DNA of 64,000 bases from Neiella litorisoli (GTDB taxonomy: Bacteria > Pseudomonadota > Gammaproteobacteria > Enterobacterales > Neiellaceae): positions 124,001 to 188,000 of the forward strand of contig NZ_JACXAF010000005.1 in NCBI RefSeq assembly GCF_014773395.1, given 5' to 3'. The position numbers and the translations under genes were made by a program. The first letter of the stretch is position 1. Every line of letters starts with the position of its first letter. Under the pieces are notes generated by a model. The model was not told the origin of the DNA and did no database searches. It saw only the letters and a list, made by a program, of their open reading frames with translations. Shown piece after piece: positions 34,917 to 44,312 of the stretch.

Positions 34917-37286
34917 TCAGTTGGCAAAGTTGTATTTCACTCGCAAACCAATTGTTCTAGGGGTATTGATGTACTTACCATAGCGGCGCAGATCGAAGCC
35001 ATTTACCTCACGAACGTTACTAAAGTCGGTTCGCACCGAGGTGACGGCATACTTATCGGTAAAGTTATCGGCAAACAAGGTGAAATCCCAGTTTTCATAA
35101 CTCATCTTGGCCGACAGGTTATGAAGGGTATAACCACCCAGAGTTTCGCCATTGTCATGGTTACCCAGCTTGGTATAGATATCTCCGGTATATTGCATGT
35201 TGTAGCCAAACTCTAATGGCATACCGTTCAACTCAGTTGTATAGGTACTGCCAAATGAAGCTTGATGTTCCGGTGAGCCTGGCAGTCGATCGCCATCATA
35301 TGCATGCTCTCCGCCAACAGGGCCATTACCATCATCGGGATCTTGCTGAGATTTTAGCGAATCTTCAGTCAACTCAGCATTTGTGTATGCGTAAGTGCCG
35401 AACAACATCCAATCCTCGGTCAACAAATAACGGCTCGATAACTCGACACCTTTACTCTCTGCCTTTGGACCATTGGTGGTGATGTTGACGCTGCCGTTTG
35501 TGGTAACGGTTGGGACTTGCGGTTTATCCCATTTTATTAAATAGATTGCGGCATTGAACTCGAGAGTGTTATCCAGCAATGTACTGTGAGTACCAAGCTC
35601 AAAGTTGAGAGTTTCGTCAGGGTCGTAGAATAGCTCATTGGGTAATGCACAGACGTTTTGCTGTAATTCTAAATCTTCATCGCAAGGTGCCACCGCGTTA
35701 CCACCGCCAATTCGATAGCCTTCGCTGACGGTGAAGTAAGTCAGAATGTCATCAGTTGCTTGGTATGCGGCATTAAACTTGAACAAAGAACCATCATCAT
35801 CTGCCGAACCTTCTGACGTGTTAAAGATTATATCGATAGGCTCGCCATCGAGCAGAGGTAGGGCAAATCCTTGCTTGACGTCATCTTCGTAGTCATAAAC
35901 TCGAGCCCCTAATGTGACGGTGAGGGCTTCGGTGACATCGTAGCTCAGCTCGCCAAAAATAGCTTTTTCTTTAATGGTCTCATCGAGGAAGGACATGTAC
36001 TCTAAGTTGTCTGGGCGATCGATGTCCCAGAACTCAGGAATGCCGGGAGTGAACTCTTCTGATGTCGAATCGACTTCAAATTTGTTGTAAAAGGCGCCAA
36101 CAATCCACTGTAATTTGCTATCAGCCTGCGACACCAAGCGAACTTCTCCGGTAAAGGTGTCTTCATCGGCCACTTCACGAGTGAATGCCGCAAACGAAGG
36201 GAAACCTTCGTAGCCGTATTCAAAGTTCAGCAACAAATCGGTTTGGTCGCGCTGTCCAATTTCGTCGTAGTCAGTTTTGCCTAAAGCGACAACTAAGCTG
36301 GCAAAGTCAAGGTCGGCTTCGACTTCCAAGCTGAACACCTGGTTTTTCATTTCATTGGGTTCTTCAAATCGGTAGCCACTTTCGTACTTGCCAGTGCCAA
36401 ATGATTCGCGGTGAACCAGTGTTCGCCCTTCTGGTTTATCTTTTTGGTAGTAATAAGTGAAATTGACATCGACATTGTCAGCGGGCGTCCAACGTAAACC
36501 GACTCGACCGAACAAGGTCTCATCGCCGTTGGCATCCTCTTTCGAGCGCAGATTGGCGGCGACATCGGCAGGGTTACTAAAGTCGGGCTGCGGATTGGAT
36601 ACCCCAGCTTCGCGAACCAAATAGTTGTAATCGATAAAACCAGCTGTTTTGTCATAACCAACTGAAGCCCGTAAAGCCAGCGTGTCGCTTAGTGGCAGGT
36701 TAACGATGGTGCTGGCTTCGTAGTTTGGGTCATCGCTCTCACTGGTCTGCGAAAGACCGCCATTGGCAATTACTTCAATGCCATCGAATGATGGTTTGTT
36801 GGGTAAATAACGAATCGCACCAGCCAGTGTGCCAGCGCCGTAAAGCGTGCCTTGAGGGCCAATTAACACTTCAATACGATCCATGTCATACATGTGCAAG
36901 TCAACGTATACCGGCACGTCACCTAAGTAAGTGCCGACGGTGCCGCCTCCGCCATTCTCACCGGTAGGCCCGAGGCTACCCGTATTCAAACCGCGAACAA
37001 TAATAGGTGATGGCGCGCGACCTCCTTGGTCGACTACTGTCATCCCTGGCACCCATTTAGAGATATCAACCAAGTCGGTGATGCGATTATCTTCGAGGAC
37101 ATCGCCTCCAAGCGCAGTAATGTTAACTGGGATGTCTTGTACCGTGTTAACTCGGCGTGTGGCTGTGACAGAGATTCGCTCTAACCCTCTAAAGGCCTCG
37201 GCATCATCGTCAGCTTGAACTGGAGTGGTGATAGCACTACTAATGGCAGCAAATAGCGCAGTGTATTTCAGATTTTTTAGTGACAT
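34917..37286 (-). CDS. TonB-dependent outer-membrane receptor
   Basis: About 789 residues with a signal peptide ending near TTPVQADD, a TonB-box-like ERISVTATRR, a plug domain (VNTVQDIPVNITALGG to GPQGTLYGAGTLAGAIRYLP) and a 22-strand barrel ending in VKYNFAN. It takes up an unknown ligand across the outer membrane with TonB energy. The plug type (TLYGAGTLAGAIRY) is common in large substrate receptors of Alteromonadales and sphingomonads rather than classical siderophore receptors. ATG 37286 gives MSLKNLKY; an upstream ATG adds three residues. Confidence 0.85.
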   Translation of the reverse strand: MSLKNLKYTALFAAISSAITTPVQADDDAEAFRGLERISVTATRRVNTVQDIPVNITALGGDVLEDNRITDLVDISKWVPGMTVVDQGGRAPSPIIVRGLNTGSLGPTGENGGGGTVGTYLGDVPVYVDLHMYDMDRIEVLIGPQGTLYGAGTLAGAIRYLPNKPSFDGIEVIANGGLSQTSESDDPNYEASTIVNLPLSDTLALRASVGYDKTAGFIDYNYLVREAGVSNPQPDFSNPADVAANLRSKEDANGDETLFGRVGLRWTPADNVDVNFTYYYQKDKPEGRTLVHRESFGTGKYESGYRFEEPNEMKNQVFSLEVEADLDFASLVVALGKTDYDEIGQRDQTDLLLNFEYGYEGFPSFAAFTREVADEDTFTGEVRLVSQADSKLQWIVGAFYNKFEVDSTSEEFTPGIPEFWDIDRPDNLEYMSFLDETIKEKAIFGELSYDVTEALTVTLGARVYDYEDDVKQGFALPLLDGEPIDIIFNTSEGSADDDGSLFKFNAAYQATDDILTYFTVSEGYRIGGGNAVAPCDEDLELQQNVCALPNELFYDPDETLNFELGTHSTLLDNTLEFNAAIYLIKWDKPQVPTVTTNGSVNITTNGPKAESKGVELSSRYLLTEDWMLFGTYAYTNAELTEDSLKSQQDPDDGNGPVGGEHAYDGDRLPGSPEHQASFGSTYTTELNGMPLEFGYNMQYTGDIYTKLGNHDNGETLGGYTLHNLSAKMSYENWDFTLFADNFTDKYAVTSVRTDFSNVREVNGFDLRRYGKYINTPRTIGLRVKYNFAN

Positions 37287-37295
37287 GCAAAACAT

Positions 37296-37786
37296 CTCAA
37301 GTAATTTGACCGGAATGGGTGACCTGCAAACAGCTCAGAACTGTTCTCTGTTTGCCGGCCACTTTTCAGCGTTTGTAAGTACTTCAATAGCGCTGTTGGC
37401 GCGCTTTCATGTTGTTCTCAGAGAGGCGTATCGCAATTATCATTCCAAGTTGAAAGACGGTGCTTACGGAGAGGTTTTGTTGTAAATGTTAGAGTTTTTA
37501 GTCAATTTTGTTATTAATTGAATCAAATTGGTGCGTTTGTTTGTGTCGTTTTGGTGCTTTAATTTGCTTTCTGCGGCACGAGTGTGCGCTGTGATTCGGC
37601 TAACAGTACTGATTGGAGTTGATACAAAGATCACAAATGACAACTGTTCGAAGCGAGAGCCAGAAAAGTAAATTTTGGTAAAGATGGGCGCGAAGGCCGG
37701 CTTTTATCGCTGGTTTTTTTATATGCTCGGCGCATCATCAGGATCCGATGGGCGGATCTGAGAGAACGCTGTCTGCAAAGGTTGAG
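37296..37786. other. Intergenic region between receptor and DUF1800 gene
   Basis: About 450-490 bp without a supported gene. It must contain divergent promoters. The stretch 37490-37560 is AT-rich. A TATCATT run at 37439 resembles half a Fur box but lacks the second half. A weak stem (CCGGC and GCTGG) before seven T residues lies at about 37699-37722; no plus-strand gene ends there. Confidence 0.4.
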
Positions 37787-39124
37787 ATGCCCGCTTACAA
37801 TCAAACGAATATGGCTGTTATCGCCGCCAATCGGTTTGGCTACGGCTTTCGAGCCGGCGATAACTTAGCGCCAGAACAGGCCCAAGCTTGGCTCAAACAA
37901 GGACTGATCACCCCTCAATTTGGTAAGCAATTACCATCAACAGAGACTTTATTACTCAACATTGCCAATAATCGGGCGGAAAAAAAGCGTCTGAAAGCGG
38001 CAGGGAAAGAGCTAGACGACGACAAGAAACGATATCCGCGTCAGCAAAATTTCGCCTTTGTTGAGGATCAGCTGAACACGATATTAAGCGCTGAACACAC
38101 CATCCAATGGCGCCTGTTGGCCTTTTTTGCCAATCACTTTTCGGTGACTGCGCAAAACGATTTGATGTGGGTTCTGGCACCAGCTCTTGAACGCGATGCC
38201 ATTGCACCGAACTTGCTGGGCTCGTTCGAGTCACTATTGATGGCGGTGGTGAAGCATCCGGCAATGCTCATTTACCTGAACAACGAGCGCTCCTTTGGAC
38301 CAAATTCAAAGCTGGGCCGACGCGGCAAGGGTATGAACGAAAACCTCGCCCGCGAGATCCTCGAATTACACACTCTGGGCGTTGATGGGGGTTACAGCCA
38401 AACCGATGTGATTGAACTGGCCAAAGGCATTACCGGCTGGAGCGTGGCCAACCCAAATAAAGATAAAACCACCGGCTTTCGCTTTCGCGCGAGCGGCCAT
38501 GAACCTGGCCGGCGAGAGCTGCTTGGCAGTAATTATCGCCAAGCAGGCGTAAAGCAGGGCGAAGCCATGTTAGTGGCGTTAGCTCGTCATCCGGCAACCC
38601 GTCGTCATCTCTGCACCAAGCTGGCTCGCCACTTTATTGCCGATGAACCATCCGAAGCGCTGATACAACAACTGGAAGCCGCTTGGCAGCAAAGTGGCGG
38701 TGAGATTAAGCAAGTGATGCTGGCGCTAATTGACAGTGATGAGAGCTGGCGATCTGAGCGGCAGAAATTCAAAACGCCGCAGGAATTTCTGTACTCATCA
38801 TTACGCTTGTTGCAGCCTCCAAATCTTCCGGCGAAGAAGTTTGTGGCTACTTTGAAACAGCTCGGCCAGCAACCCTATAGCGCAGGCTCTCCAGCTGGCT
38901 ATGGCGATTCGCAAGCCGATTGGCTCGGCTCCAGGGCACTGATGGCTCGGATTGACTGGGCGACGCTGGTCGCCGGTCGTTATCGCCGTAACGCCGATAG
39001 TTTGCTGCAAACCGCATTAGCTGACTCCGCTTCGCAACGGACCTATCAAATGGTCAATCGAGCCGAGTCAAGAGCGCAAGCAACGACCTTGTTGCTGATG
39101 AGCCCAGAGTTTCAGTGGAGGTAA
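37787..39124 (+). CDS. DUF1800 family protein
   Basis: About 445 residues with the DUF1800 pattern: IAANRFGYGFRAGD at the start, FFANHFSV, PAMLIYLNN, and the signature NENLAREILELHTLGVDGGY followed by GWS. The family is of unknown function and almost always paired with a DUF1501 gene, as here. I use ATG at 37787 (MPAYNQTNMAV), preceded by AAAGG, because family members begin close to the AANRFG motif. An ATG at 37748 with AGGA upstream would add 13 residues. No signal peptide is evident. Confidence 0.78.
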   Translation: MPAYNQTNMAVIAANRFGYGFRAGDNLAPEQAQAWLKQGLITPQFGKQLPSTETLLLNIANNRAEKKRLKAAGKELDDDKKRYPRQQNFAFVEDQLNTILSAEHTIQWRLLAFFANHFSVTAQNDLMWVLAPALERDAIAPNLLGSFESLLMAVVKHPAMLIYLNNERSFGPNSKLGRRGKGMNENLAREILELHTLGVDGGYSQTDVIELAKGITGWSVANPNKDKTTGFRFRASGHEPGRRELLGSNYRQAGVKQGEAMLVALARHPATRRHLCTKLARHFIADEPSEALIQQLEAAWQQSGGEIKQVMLALIDSDESWRSERQKFKTPQEFLYSSLRLLQPPNLPAKKFVATLKQLGQQPYSAGSPAGYGDSQADWLGSRALMARIDWATLVAGRYRRNADSLLQTALADSASQRTYQMVNRAESRAQATTLLLMSPEFQWR

Positions 39125-39126
39125 TT

Positions 39127-40281
39127 GTGGATCGCAGACGTTTTTTACAACTATCAGGGGCCAGCTTAATGCTGTGGCCAACGGCGCCGGTCTGGGCGCA
39201 AACAACCAATTCCGCAACATCCACCGCGGGCAAGAAGTTGGTGTGGGTGTTGCTCCGTGGCGCGCTTGATTCGCTGCACACCGTGATCCCTGTTGCTGAT
39301 AACAACTTGCGCCAGCATCGTCCTAAACTGACGGACGGATGGCTGCCCTCGGCACTGCCGTTGTCATCGGAATTTGCCCTGCATCCATCATTAAAAAACC
39401 TGCACAGTTGGTACCAATCTGGGCAATTTTCGCCGATTGTTGCCGTTGGTTCAGGGTATGACAGCCGCTCTCACTTTGATGGTCAGGATTTTCTCGAATC
39501 GGGCCTCGGCCAAATCGACCACGACAGCGGTTGGTTAGCACGAGCGATTAATAGCCGTCATGCGCAAGGGCTGGCGATAGCACAAACCACCCCCATCGCT
39601 TTTCGCAGCGCCGAGCAGGTGATGGAATGGTTTCCAAGTCGCTTCCGGCTCAGCAAAGAAGACACTTACGCCGCATTGATGGACATGTATGAAGAAACAC
39701 CGTCGATGCTAACCTCTTTGCAAGAAGGTTTAGCGGCCCGCGATTTACTGGCGCTGGACCAAGCTAAAGAGAATAAAAAGGCAACATTTAAGTCGTTGGC
39801 GGCCGCCTGCGGCACCCTTATGACGAGCGACAATGGCCCTGATTGCGCCATGCTCGAACTGGGGGGCTGGGATACCCATAACAATCAGGTCAATCGCCTT
39901 AACCGCCAACTGACCGAGCTTGACCAAGGGCTGGCGGCACTGAAAGAAAGCTTAGGGGACGAGTGGCGTAATACGGTGGTGGTGGTCTCAACCGAGTTTG
40001 GCCGCACGGTTCGAGAAAATGGCACGGCGGGCACCGATCACGGCACCGCTAGTTGTATGTTGGTCGCCGGTGGCGCCATGAAAGGCGGTAGTGTGTTAGG
40101 GGCTTGGCCTGGGCTTGAGGAACAACAGCTATTCCAAGGCCGCGATCTGATGCCAACTTCTAGCGCATTTCGCTGGTGGGCGACCATACTGGCGCAACAT
40201 TGGGGGCTGACTGAGAGCCAATTGCAAACCGTATTGCCAGGCAGCCCGAGATACGAAGTGAACCTAATGCGCCAATCTTAA
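39127..40281 (+). CDS. DUF1501 family protein with Tat signal
   Basis: A 384-residue protein starting DRRRFLQLSGASLMLWPTAP, a twin-arginine signal peptide with cleavage near VWAQ, so it is exported folded to the periplasm. The body has the DUF1501 marks VWVLLRGALDSLHTV, SHFDGQDFLESG, ELGGWDTHNNQ and TEFGRTVRENGTAGTDHGTAS, a sulfatase/alkaline-phosphatase-like arrangement. GTG at 39127 is chosen because GGAGG lies seven bases upstream and the Tat motif then starts at residue 2. It overlaps the end of the acyltransferase gene by four bases. Confidence 0.82.
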   Translation: MDRRRFLQLSGASLMLWPTAPVWAQTTNSATSTAGKKLVWVLLRGALDSLHTVIPVADNNLRQHRPKLTDGWLPSALPLSSEFALHPSLKNLHSWYQSGQFSPIVAVGSGYDSRSHFDGQDFLESGLGQIDHDSGWLARAINSRHAQGLAIAQTTPIAFRSAEQVMEWFPSRFRLSKEDTYAALMDMYEETPSMLTSLQEGLAARDLLALDQAKENKKATFKSLAAACGTLMTSDNGPDCAMLELGGWDTHNNQVNRLNRQLTELDQGLAALKESLGDEWRNTVVVVSTEFGRTVRENGTAGTDHGTASCMLVAGGAMKGGSVLGAWPGLEEQQLFQGRDLMPTSSAFRWWATILAQHWGLTESQLQTVLPGSPRYEVNLMRQS

Positions 40282-42014
40282 CTGGCTTTACTAACATCTG
40301 CCGCGCCCATATAACGGGCGCGTTTTTTGGCTTTCAGCTTGGCAATATCGACTAACACCAAACCATCGACGCAATCGGCAAAATCAGGATCAATACCAAA
40401 ATCGAGAAACTGCACGCCGTCTTGTTCGGCCACTTCGGTGTACTGCTTGTACAGCGTTGGGACCGACACGCCCATATTAGCCAGTAGGTGCTTTAACTGA
40501 GTAAAGTCTTCTTTGTAATCCGCCCCAGAAAATGTCGCTTTGAGGGTCTGCAGGGTGTCATCGGCAATACCATAGGGTTGCCGCGAGTGGGCAATGGGCT
40601 CTTTGCTAGAAAAATAAAGCTTGTAAAAAAATACCAGCAAGTCGCGCGCTGGCTTTGGAAAGCTATTGCTGATGCTGACCGGCCCAAACAAATACCGGTA
40701 GCCGGGGTACTTCACCAAAAATGCGCCAATGCCATACCAGAGGTAGTCGAGCGAGCGCTTGCCCCAATAGCGAGGCTGCACAAATGACCGACCCAGCTCA
40801 ACACCCTGCGGTAGGTATTTGTCCATTTGTTTATCAAAATCGAACAATGAACTGGTATAAAGACCCTTCAGGCCTTTTTCATCAATCACTCGCTGGGTAT
40901 CGGCTAAACGATAAGCGCCGACAATTTCTAAATCTTCCCGATCCCAAAGTACTAGGTGTAAGTAATGGGCATCGTATGAATCCATATCGCGACGCTCGCC
41001 GGTTCCCTCACCAACGGCACGAAACGACACTTCCCGCAAGCGGCCAATTTCACGCATGATGGGCGAGCTTTCGGTAAAGCGGTAAAGGTAGATTTGCTTG
41101 CCGTCGGCGGTTTCACCCAAGCGCTCGCATTGTTCAATGGCATGTTTGAGTTCGGCTCGGCTTTCCGGATGGGCGATGGCAGAAAAGGTCTTGAATAAGC
41201 CCTTGCGTCCCTTGGCGATTCGGTACAAGTGCCGTTTGAACAACTTGACTCGCTCGCGATTGGGCATATTCAGGCTGGAATAGCTTTCGTATGGAATGGG
41301 CTCGCCAACCTTAACGGTGAGGCTTTTATCGCGTTGGCGGAACATTTCCTTAACCAACAGGACGGTAGATAACGGCTTGTAAATCATTGAGGCACTGTAG
41401 AACAGCGCAGAGTTTCGGCCGCTGACAAACATCGGCACAATCGGCGCTTGGGTTTGCGTTGCCATTTTCAAAAAGCCTGAGCGCCAGCGGCTATCTTTGA
41501 CGCCAGTAGGATGCAGGCGCGACACTTCACCGGCGGGGAAAATGATCAAAGCGCCATCAGTTTGTAGATGACTTTCGATGTTCTTTAGGCATTCCTTGGC
41601 CGTGTTTCCGGTCATGTTATTAACCGGCAGCAGCATCGGCGTCAGTGGTTTAACGTTCATCAGCAACTCGTTCACCACGGCTTTGACATCGCTGCGGATC
41701 TCGGCAACCAGCTTTAGCAAAGCGAGACCGTCGAGCGAGCCGATTGGGTGGTTGGCAATAATAACCACCCGACCGGTGGCCGGAATGCGAGCTTTATCGC
41801 GATCACTAATGCTGTAGCTAAAGCAGAAGTAGTCGAGTACTTTTTCAACAAAATCAAGACCATTGAGGTGAGGATACTTCTCGGCAAAATCGTTAATATC
41901 ACGCTCATGAAGCAACCGCCGCAAGACACCTTTTAGCGGCTTTGCCAGCCATGGTTTTTGCTCCAGTGCGGGGTAATTATCTCGAATGACTTGATCAACG
42001 GTAAACATAAACAT
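40278..42014 (-). CDS. Bifunctional acyltransferase, PlsC-like plus GNAT/OlsB-like (OlsF-type)
   Basis: A 578-residue fusion. The N-terminal half is a lysophospholipid acyltransferase: NHPIGSLDGLALLK is the H-x4-D motif and IIFPAGEVSRL the second block. The C-terminal half (from about residue 315, IYLYRFTESSPIMREIGRLR) is an OlsB/hemolysin-type GNAT N-acyltransferase with VELGRSFVQPRYWGKRSL. OlsF proteins of this build make ornithine lipids in one polypeptide; I infer the same here. No signal peptide. The short in-frame ATG at 42008 is an alternative start. Confidence 0.75.
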   Translation of the reverse strand: MFMFTVDQVIRDNYPALEQKPWLAKPLKGVLRRLLHERDINDFAEKYPHLNGLDFVEKVLDYFCFSYSISDRDKARIPATGRVVIIANHPIGSLDGLALLKLVAEIRSDVKAVVNELLMNVKPLTPMLLPVNNMTGNTAKECLKNIESHLQTDGALIIFPAGEVSRLHPTGVKDSRWRSGFLKMATQTQAPIVPMFVSGRNSALFYSASMIYKPLSTVLLVKEMFRQRDKSLTVKVGEPIPYESYSSLNMPNRERVKLFKRHLYRIAKGRKGLFKTFSAIAHPESRAELKHAIEQCERLGETADGKQIYLYRFTESSPIMREIGRLREVSFRAVGEGTGERRDMDSYDAHYLHLVLWDREDLEIVGAYRLADTQRVIDEKGLKGLYTSSLFDFDKQMDKYLPQGVELGRSFVQPRYWGKRSLDYLWYGIGAFLVKYPGYRYLFGPVSISNSFPKPARDLLVFFYKLYFSSKEPIAHSRQPYGIADDTLQTLKATFSGADYKEDFTQLKHLLANMGVSVPTLYKQYTEVAEQDGVQFLDFGIDPDFADCVDGLVLVDIAKLKAKKRARYMGAADVSKAS

Positions 42015-42139
42015 TCAACCTCGGAATCAGCTAACCTGGCACACGATATGACGCTTGTGTGACGGAAATATCGCATCAGGATTTCAGATTTATGAAGCTG
42101 TTCGCTCGTTGTACCTAGCTCACCATGACTAGAGGTTCG

Positions 42140-43144
42140 CTAGGCTTGTTTAAGTTGGCTCGGGTTGCGCCCTGTCCAGCGCTTAAATGCTCGACGGAAG
42201 TTGTTGATATCAGATATTTCAAAGTAGCTGGCCATCTGCGCATTGCTCCAATTGAGGTCGATGGCCAGATGAAGCGCCTGATGGCGATTATAATTATCTT
42301 GTAATTGACTGAAATTAGTCCCTTCATCTTTCAGTTTTCGCTTCAGTGAACTGCTGCTCATGCCAAAGTGTAAGGCAACCTGCTCTAGTGATACATGAGC
42401 ATTGCCCGCCAATTGTTCATAGACAGCGTTGAGTATGTAATGACCTAGCGGTAATTTCGACATGCTGTGTTGGCACTGCTTGTTCAATTGCTGCATTGTC
42501 AGATCAGGCGACGGGGCTTGATGCTTGGCGCTCGGCAGCGCCATGGTTGCCCGTAAATGAGGGTGACCATAAGTAATGTTAAGACCTAAATAGCGTTGCC
42601 ACAGCCGATGTTGTGGTTGCAAATGGCTGGGCAATTGCCAGTAGATATCGATTTGCCGGTGACGGCACCAACCAGACAATGCGGCGGCACTAACTTGTCG
42701 CCAGAAATCGTTCAGATCGTGTTGAGGCAAGATCTCCCAACTATTGAGATGAAACTGTCCGTCGCTCACTTGCCCTTCATAGTGGATTGGCACCTGCCAT
42801 AACGCCTGGTAACAGCGCAAGCTGGCTAGGGCTTGGATAATGTTTGTTTGAGCGTTTAGTAGTTGAGCCAATGGATCGCTGCTCTGAATTAGTCGTTGCC
42901 CAAGTAGAAATCCCAGCTCTTGATCGGCGCAGCGTAAGGCGTTATTGACCAGTTTGCTCAGTTGTTGCGGTGCGATCAGACGATCGTCAGAGGCAAAGTC
43001 TTGGGCAAACAGCTTGGTGCCCGATAGGTACATGCAAGCATCATCGGTTCGGCTTTCTAGCAACTCATAAAGCAGTTTTGCTAGCAGTGGCGGGACGAAT
43101 TTGCACCGCGAAGTAAACAGTGCAGCCGGCGCAGGTACTAACAT
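42140..43144 (-). CDS. AraC-family transcriptional regulator
   Basis: A 334-residue protein with an N-terminal arabinose-binding-like (OruR/ArgR-type) domain, KLVNNALRCADQELGFLLGQRL, and a C-terminal pair of HTHs: VSLEQVALHFGMSSSSLKRK and NWSNAQMASYFEISDINNFR, ending RRAFKRWTGRNPSQLKQ. That end is the AraC hallmark. The effector is unknown. Its start overlaps the stop of the degenerate GGDEF gene by seven bases, so the two are one transcript. Confidence 0.82.
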   Translation of the reverse strand: MLVPAPAALFTSRCKFVPPLLAKLLYELLESRTDDACMYLSGTKLFAQDFASDDRLIAPQQLSKLVNNALRCADQELGFLLGQRLIQSSDPLAQLLNAQTNIIQALASLRCYQALWQVPIHYEGQVSDGQFHLNSWEILPQHDLNDFWRQVSAAALSGWCRHRQIDIYWQLPSHLQPQHRLWQRYLGLNITYGHPHLRATMALPSAKHQAPSPDLTMQQLNKQCQHSMSKLPLGHYILNAVYEQLAGNAHVSLEQVALHFGMSSSSLKRKLKDEGTNFSQLQDNYNRHQALHLAIDLNWSNAQMASYFEISDINNFRRAFKRWTGRNPSQLKQA

Positions 43145-44034
43145 AGGGTCGATGCTCGATTTTGGGACTGCAGCGCGTGCTCGGCATTGGCCAGAAAGGA
43201 ATCGGCTGGTTGTTGGCCCGTCCAGCTTCGCTGAATATGAGTGATGTTAATGGTCATGTGCCGCGAAACCTGTTGCACCAGCTGGACAAATTGCTCGCTG
43301 GCCTGAGCTGGAGCAACATTGGTCATCACCAACGCGAATCGATTGGCGCCACAACGGCACAAAACGTCATTGTCTTGTAGCTGGCTGAGCATCAATTCGG
43401 CGAATTGCTTTAGTTGTCGTTCATCCACCGCTGCGTAGGCTGGCGAAGCACCAACAGGCGGATTCAATTCAAACATCACTAATTCAATGTCATTGGGCGA
43501 CTTTCTTAATCGATGGCCTTGCAGCTGTCTTTGCAAATAGGATTCGCCGTAAAGCAGAGTCAAGGGATCGAGTAATTGATATTCGCGATGAACCAACTCT
43601 CGCTGCCGAAGCTGGCGATTGATTTGCTTTTGCTCTTTTAGCCAATGCCAAAGGCCAATGGTGACGACCAGCATGGCAATAGGTATAGCGAGCGACTCGA
43701 TATCAGCAAACAAGCGATATTCAAGTGGATAGCGAACAAATTCATCAAGTACATCGAGTAAACAAGCAAACCAATACAGTAGGGCGCCGGCATATAGCAA
43801 GTTGGTTACTCTGCCTGCTGGGCGCGCGCAAAGCAGTAAAAGCAACCAACATAACGCCAACAATGCTGCAGCACCTTCGCCGGCAACATCGAGCCAGTGA
43901 ATCATTGGTTTCGGTTCGCTACTTTGTATCGCCGAACCGCTCAACACAATTGCGCCGACAAGTGCCGCCAACAGCCGCTGACTGTGGTGACGCCAGACAA
44001 ATCGGTAGTACTGAGTTAATTGATAGATAAGCAT
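43138..44034 (-). CDS. Membrane protein with degenerate GGDEF domain
   Basis: A 298-residue protein with about four membrane helices (residues 20-150) followed by a diguanylate-cyclase-like fold. DPLTLLYGESYLQRQL stands for DxLTxLxNR, but the active loop reads RCGANRFALVM instead of RxGGDEFxxx, so c-di-GMP synthesis is not expected. It could still bind a nucleotide or act as a membrane sensor. It lies directly upstream of, and overlaps, the AraC regulator gene, which suggests a signalling pair. Confidence 0.65.
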   Translation of the reverse strand: MLIYQLTQYYRFVWRHHSQRLLAALVGAIVLSGSAIQSSEPKPMIHWLDVAGEGAAALLALCWLLLLLCARPAGRVTNLLYAGALLYWFACLLDVLDEFVRYPLEYRLFADIESLAIPIAMLVVTIGLWHWLKEQKQINRQLRQRELVHREYQLLDPLTLLYGESYLQRQLQGHRLRKSPNDIELVMFELNPPVGASPAYAAVDERQLKQFAELMLSQLQDNDVLCRCGANRFALVMTNVAPAQASEQFVQLVQQVSRHMTINITHIQRSWTGQQPADSFLANAEHALQSQNRASTLC

Positions 44035-44246
44035 GCGCTCAACCTAACCAGACAGTATGACAGTTTGGTGACTTGTACCGCGGTTGCGTTGAGCTAATTT
44101 GACCCCGTCCTTTCGGCTCAAGCTCGATGAATTGAGTGTTTTTAGTTTTTATGTGTTTTATTTGATTGATTTGTATAGAGTTATTTGAATTTATTACTAG
44201 ATTGTTGCGCAACTAGTCGCAATTGACGGGCCTCCTTGCAACATAA

Positions 44247-44293
44247 CTGTCATTTCAAACACTTAGTTTTCGGTGTCATGCAATTTCAAACAC
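44247..44293 (+). promoter_or_regulatory. Imperfect direct repeat upstream of the phytase receptor operon
   Basis: TGTCAT near 44248 and 44274, each followed by TTTCAAACAC (44253-44262 and 44284-44293), ends 20 bp before the receptor ATG. It may be a tandem regulator site. The TGTCAT halves recall Pho boxes, but their spacing (26 bp) is not a multiple of 11, so I do not call a PhoB site. Confidence 0.3.
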
Positions 44294-44312
44294 ACTTATT
44301 GAGACACCAATA

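Noticed and set aside
37436-37450. Fur box upstream of the TonB receptor at 34917-37286
   Set aside because: Only a TATCATT half-site is present; the second half does not match.
44247-44279. Pho box before the phytase receptor gene
   Set aside because: TGTCAT occurs twice but 26 bp apart, not at the 11-bp period of PhoB sites.
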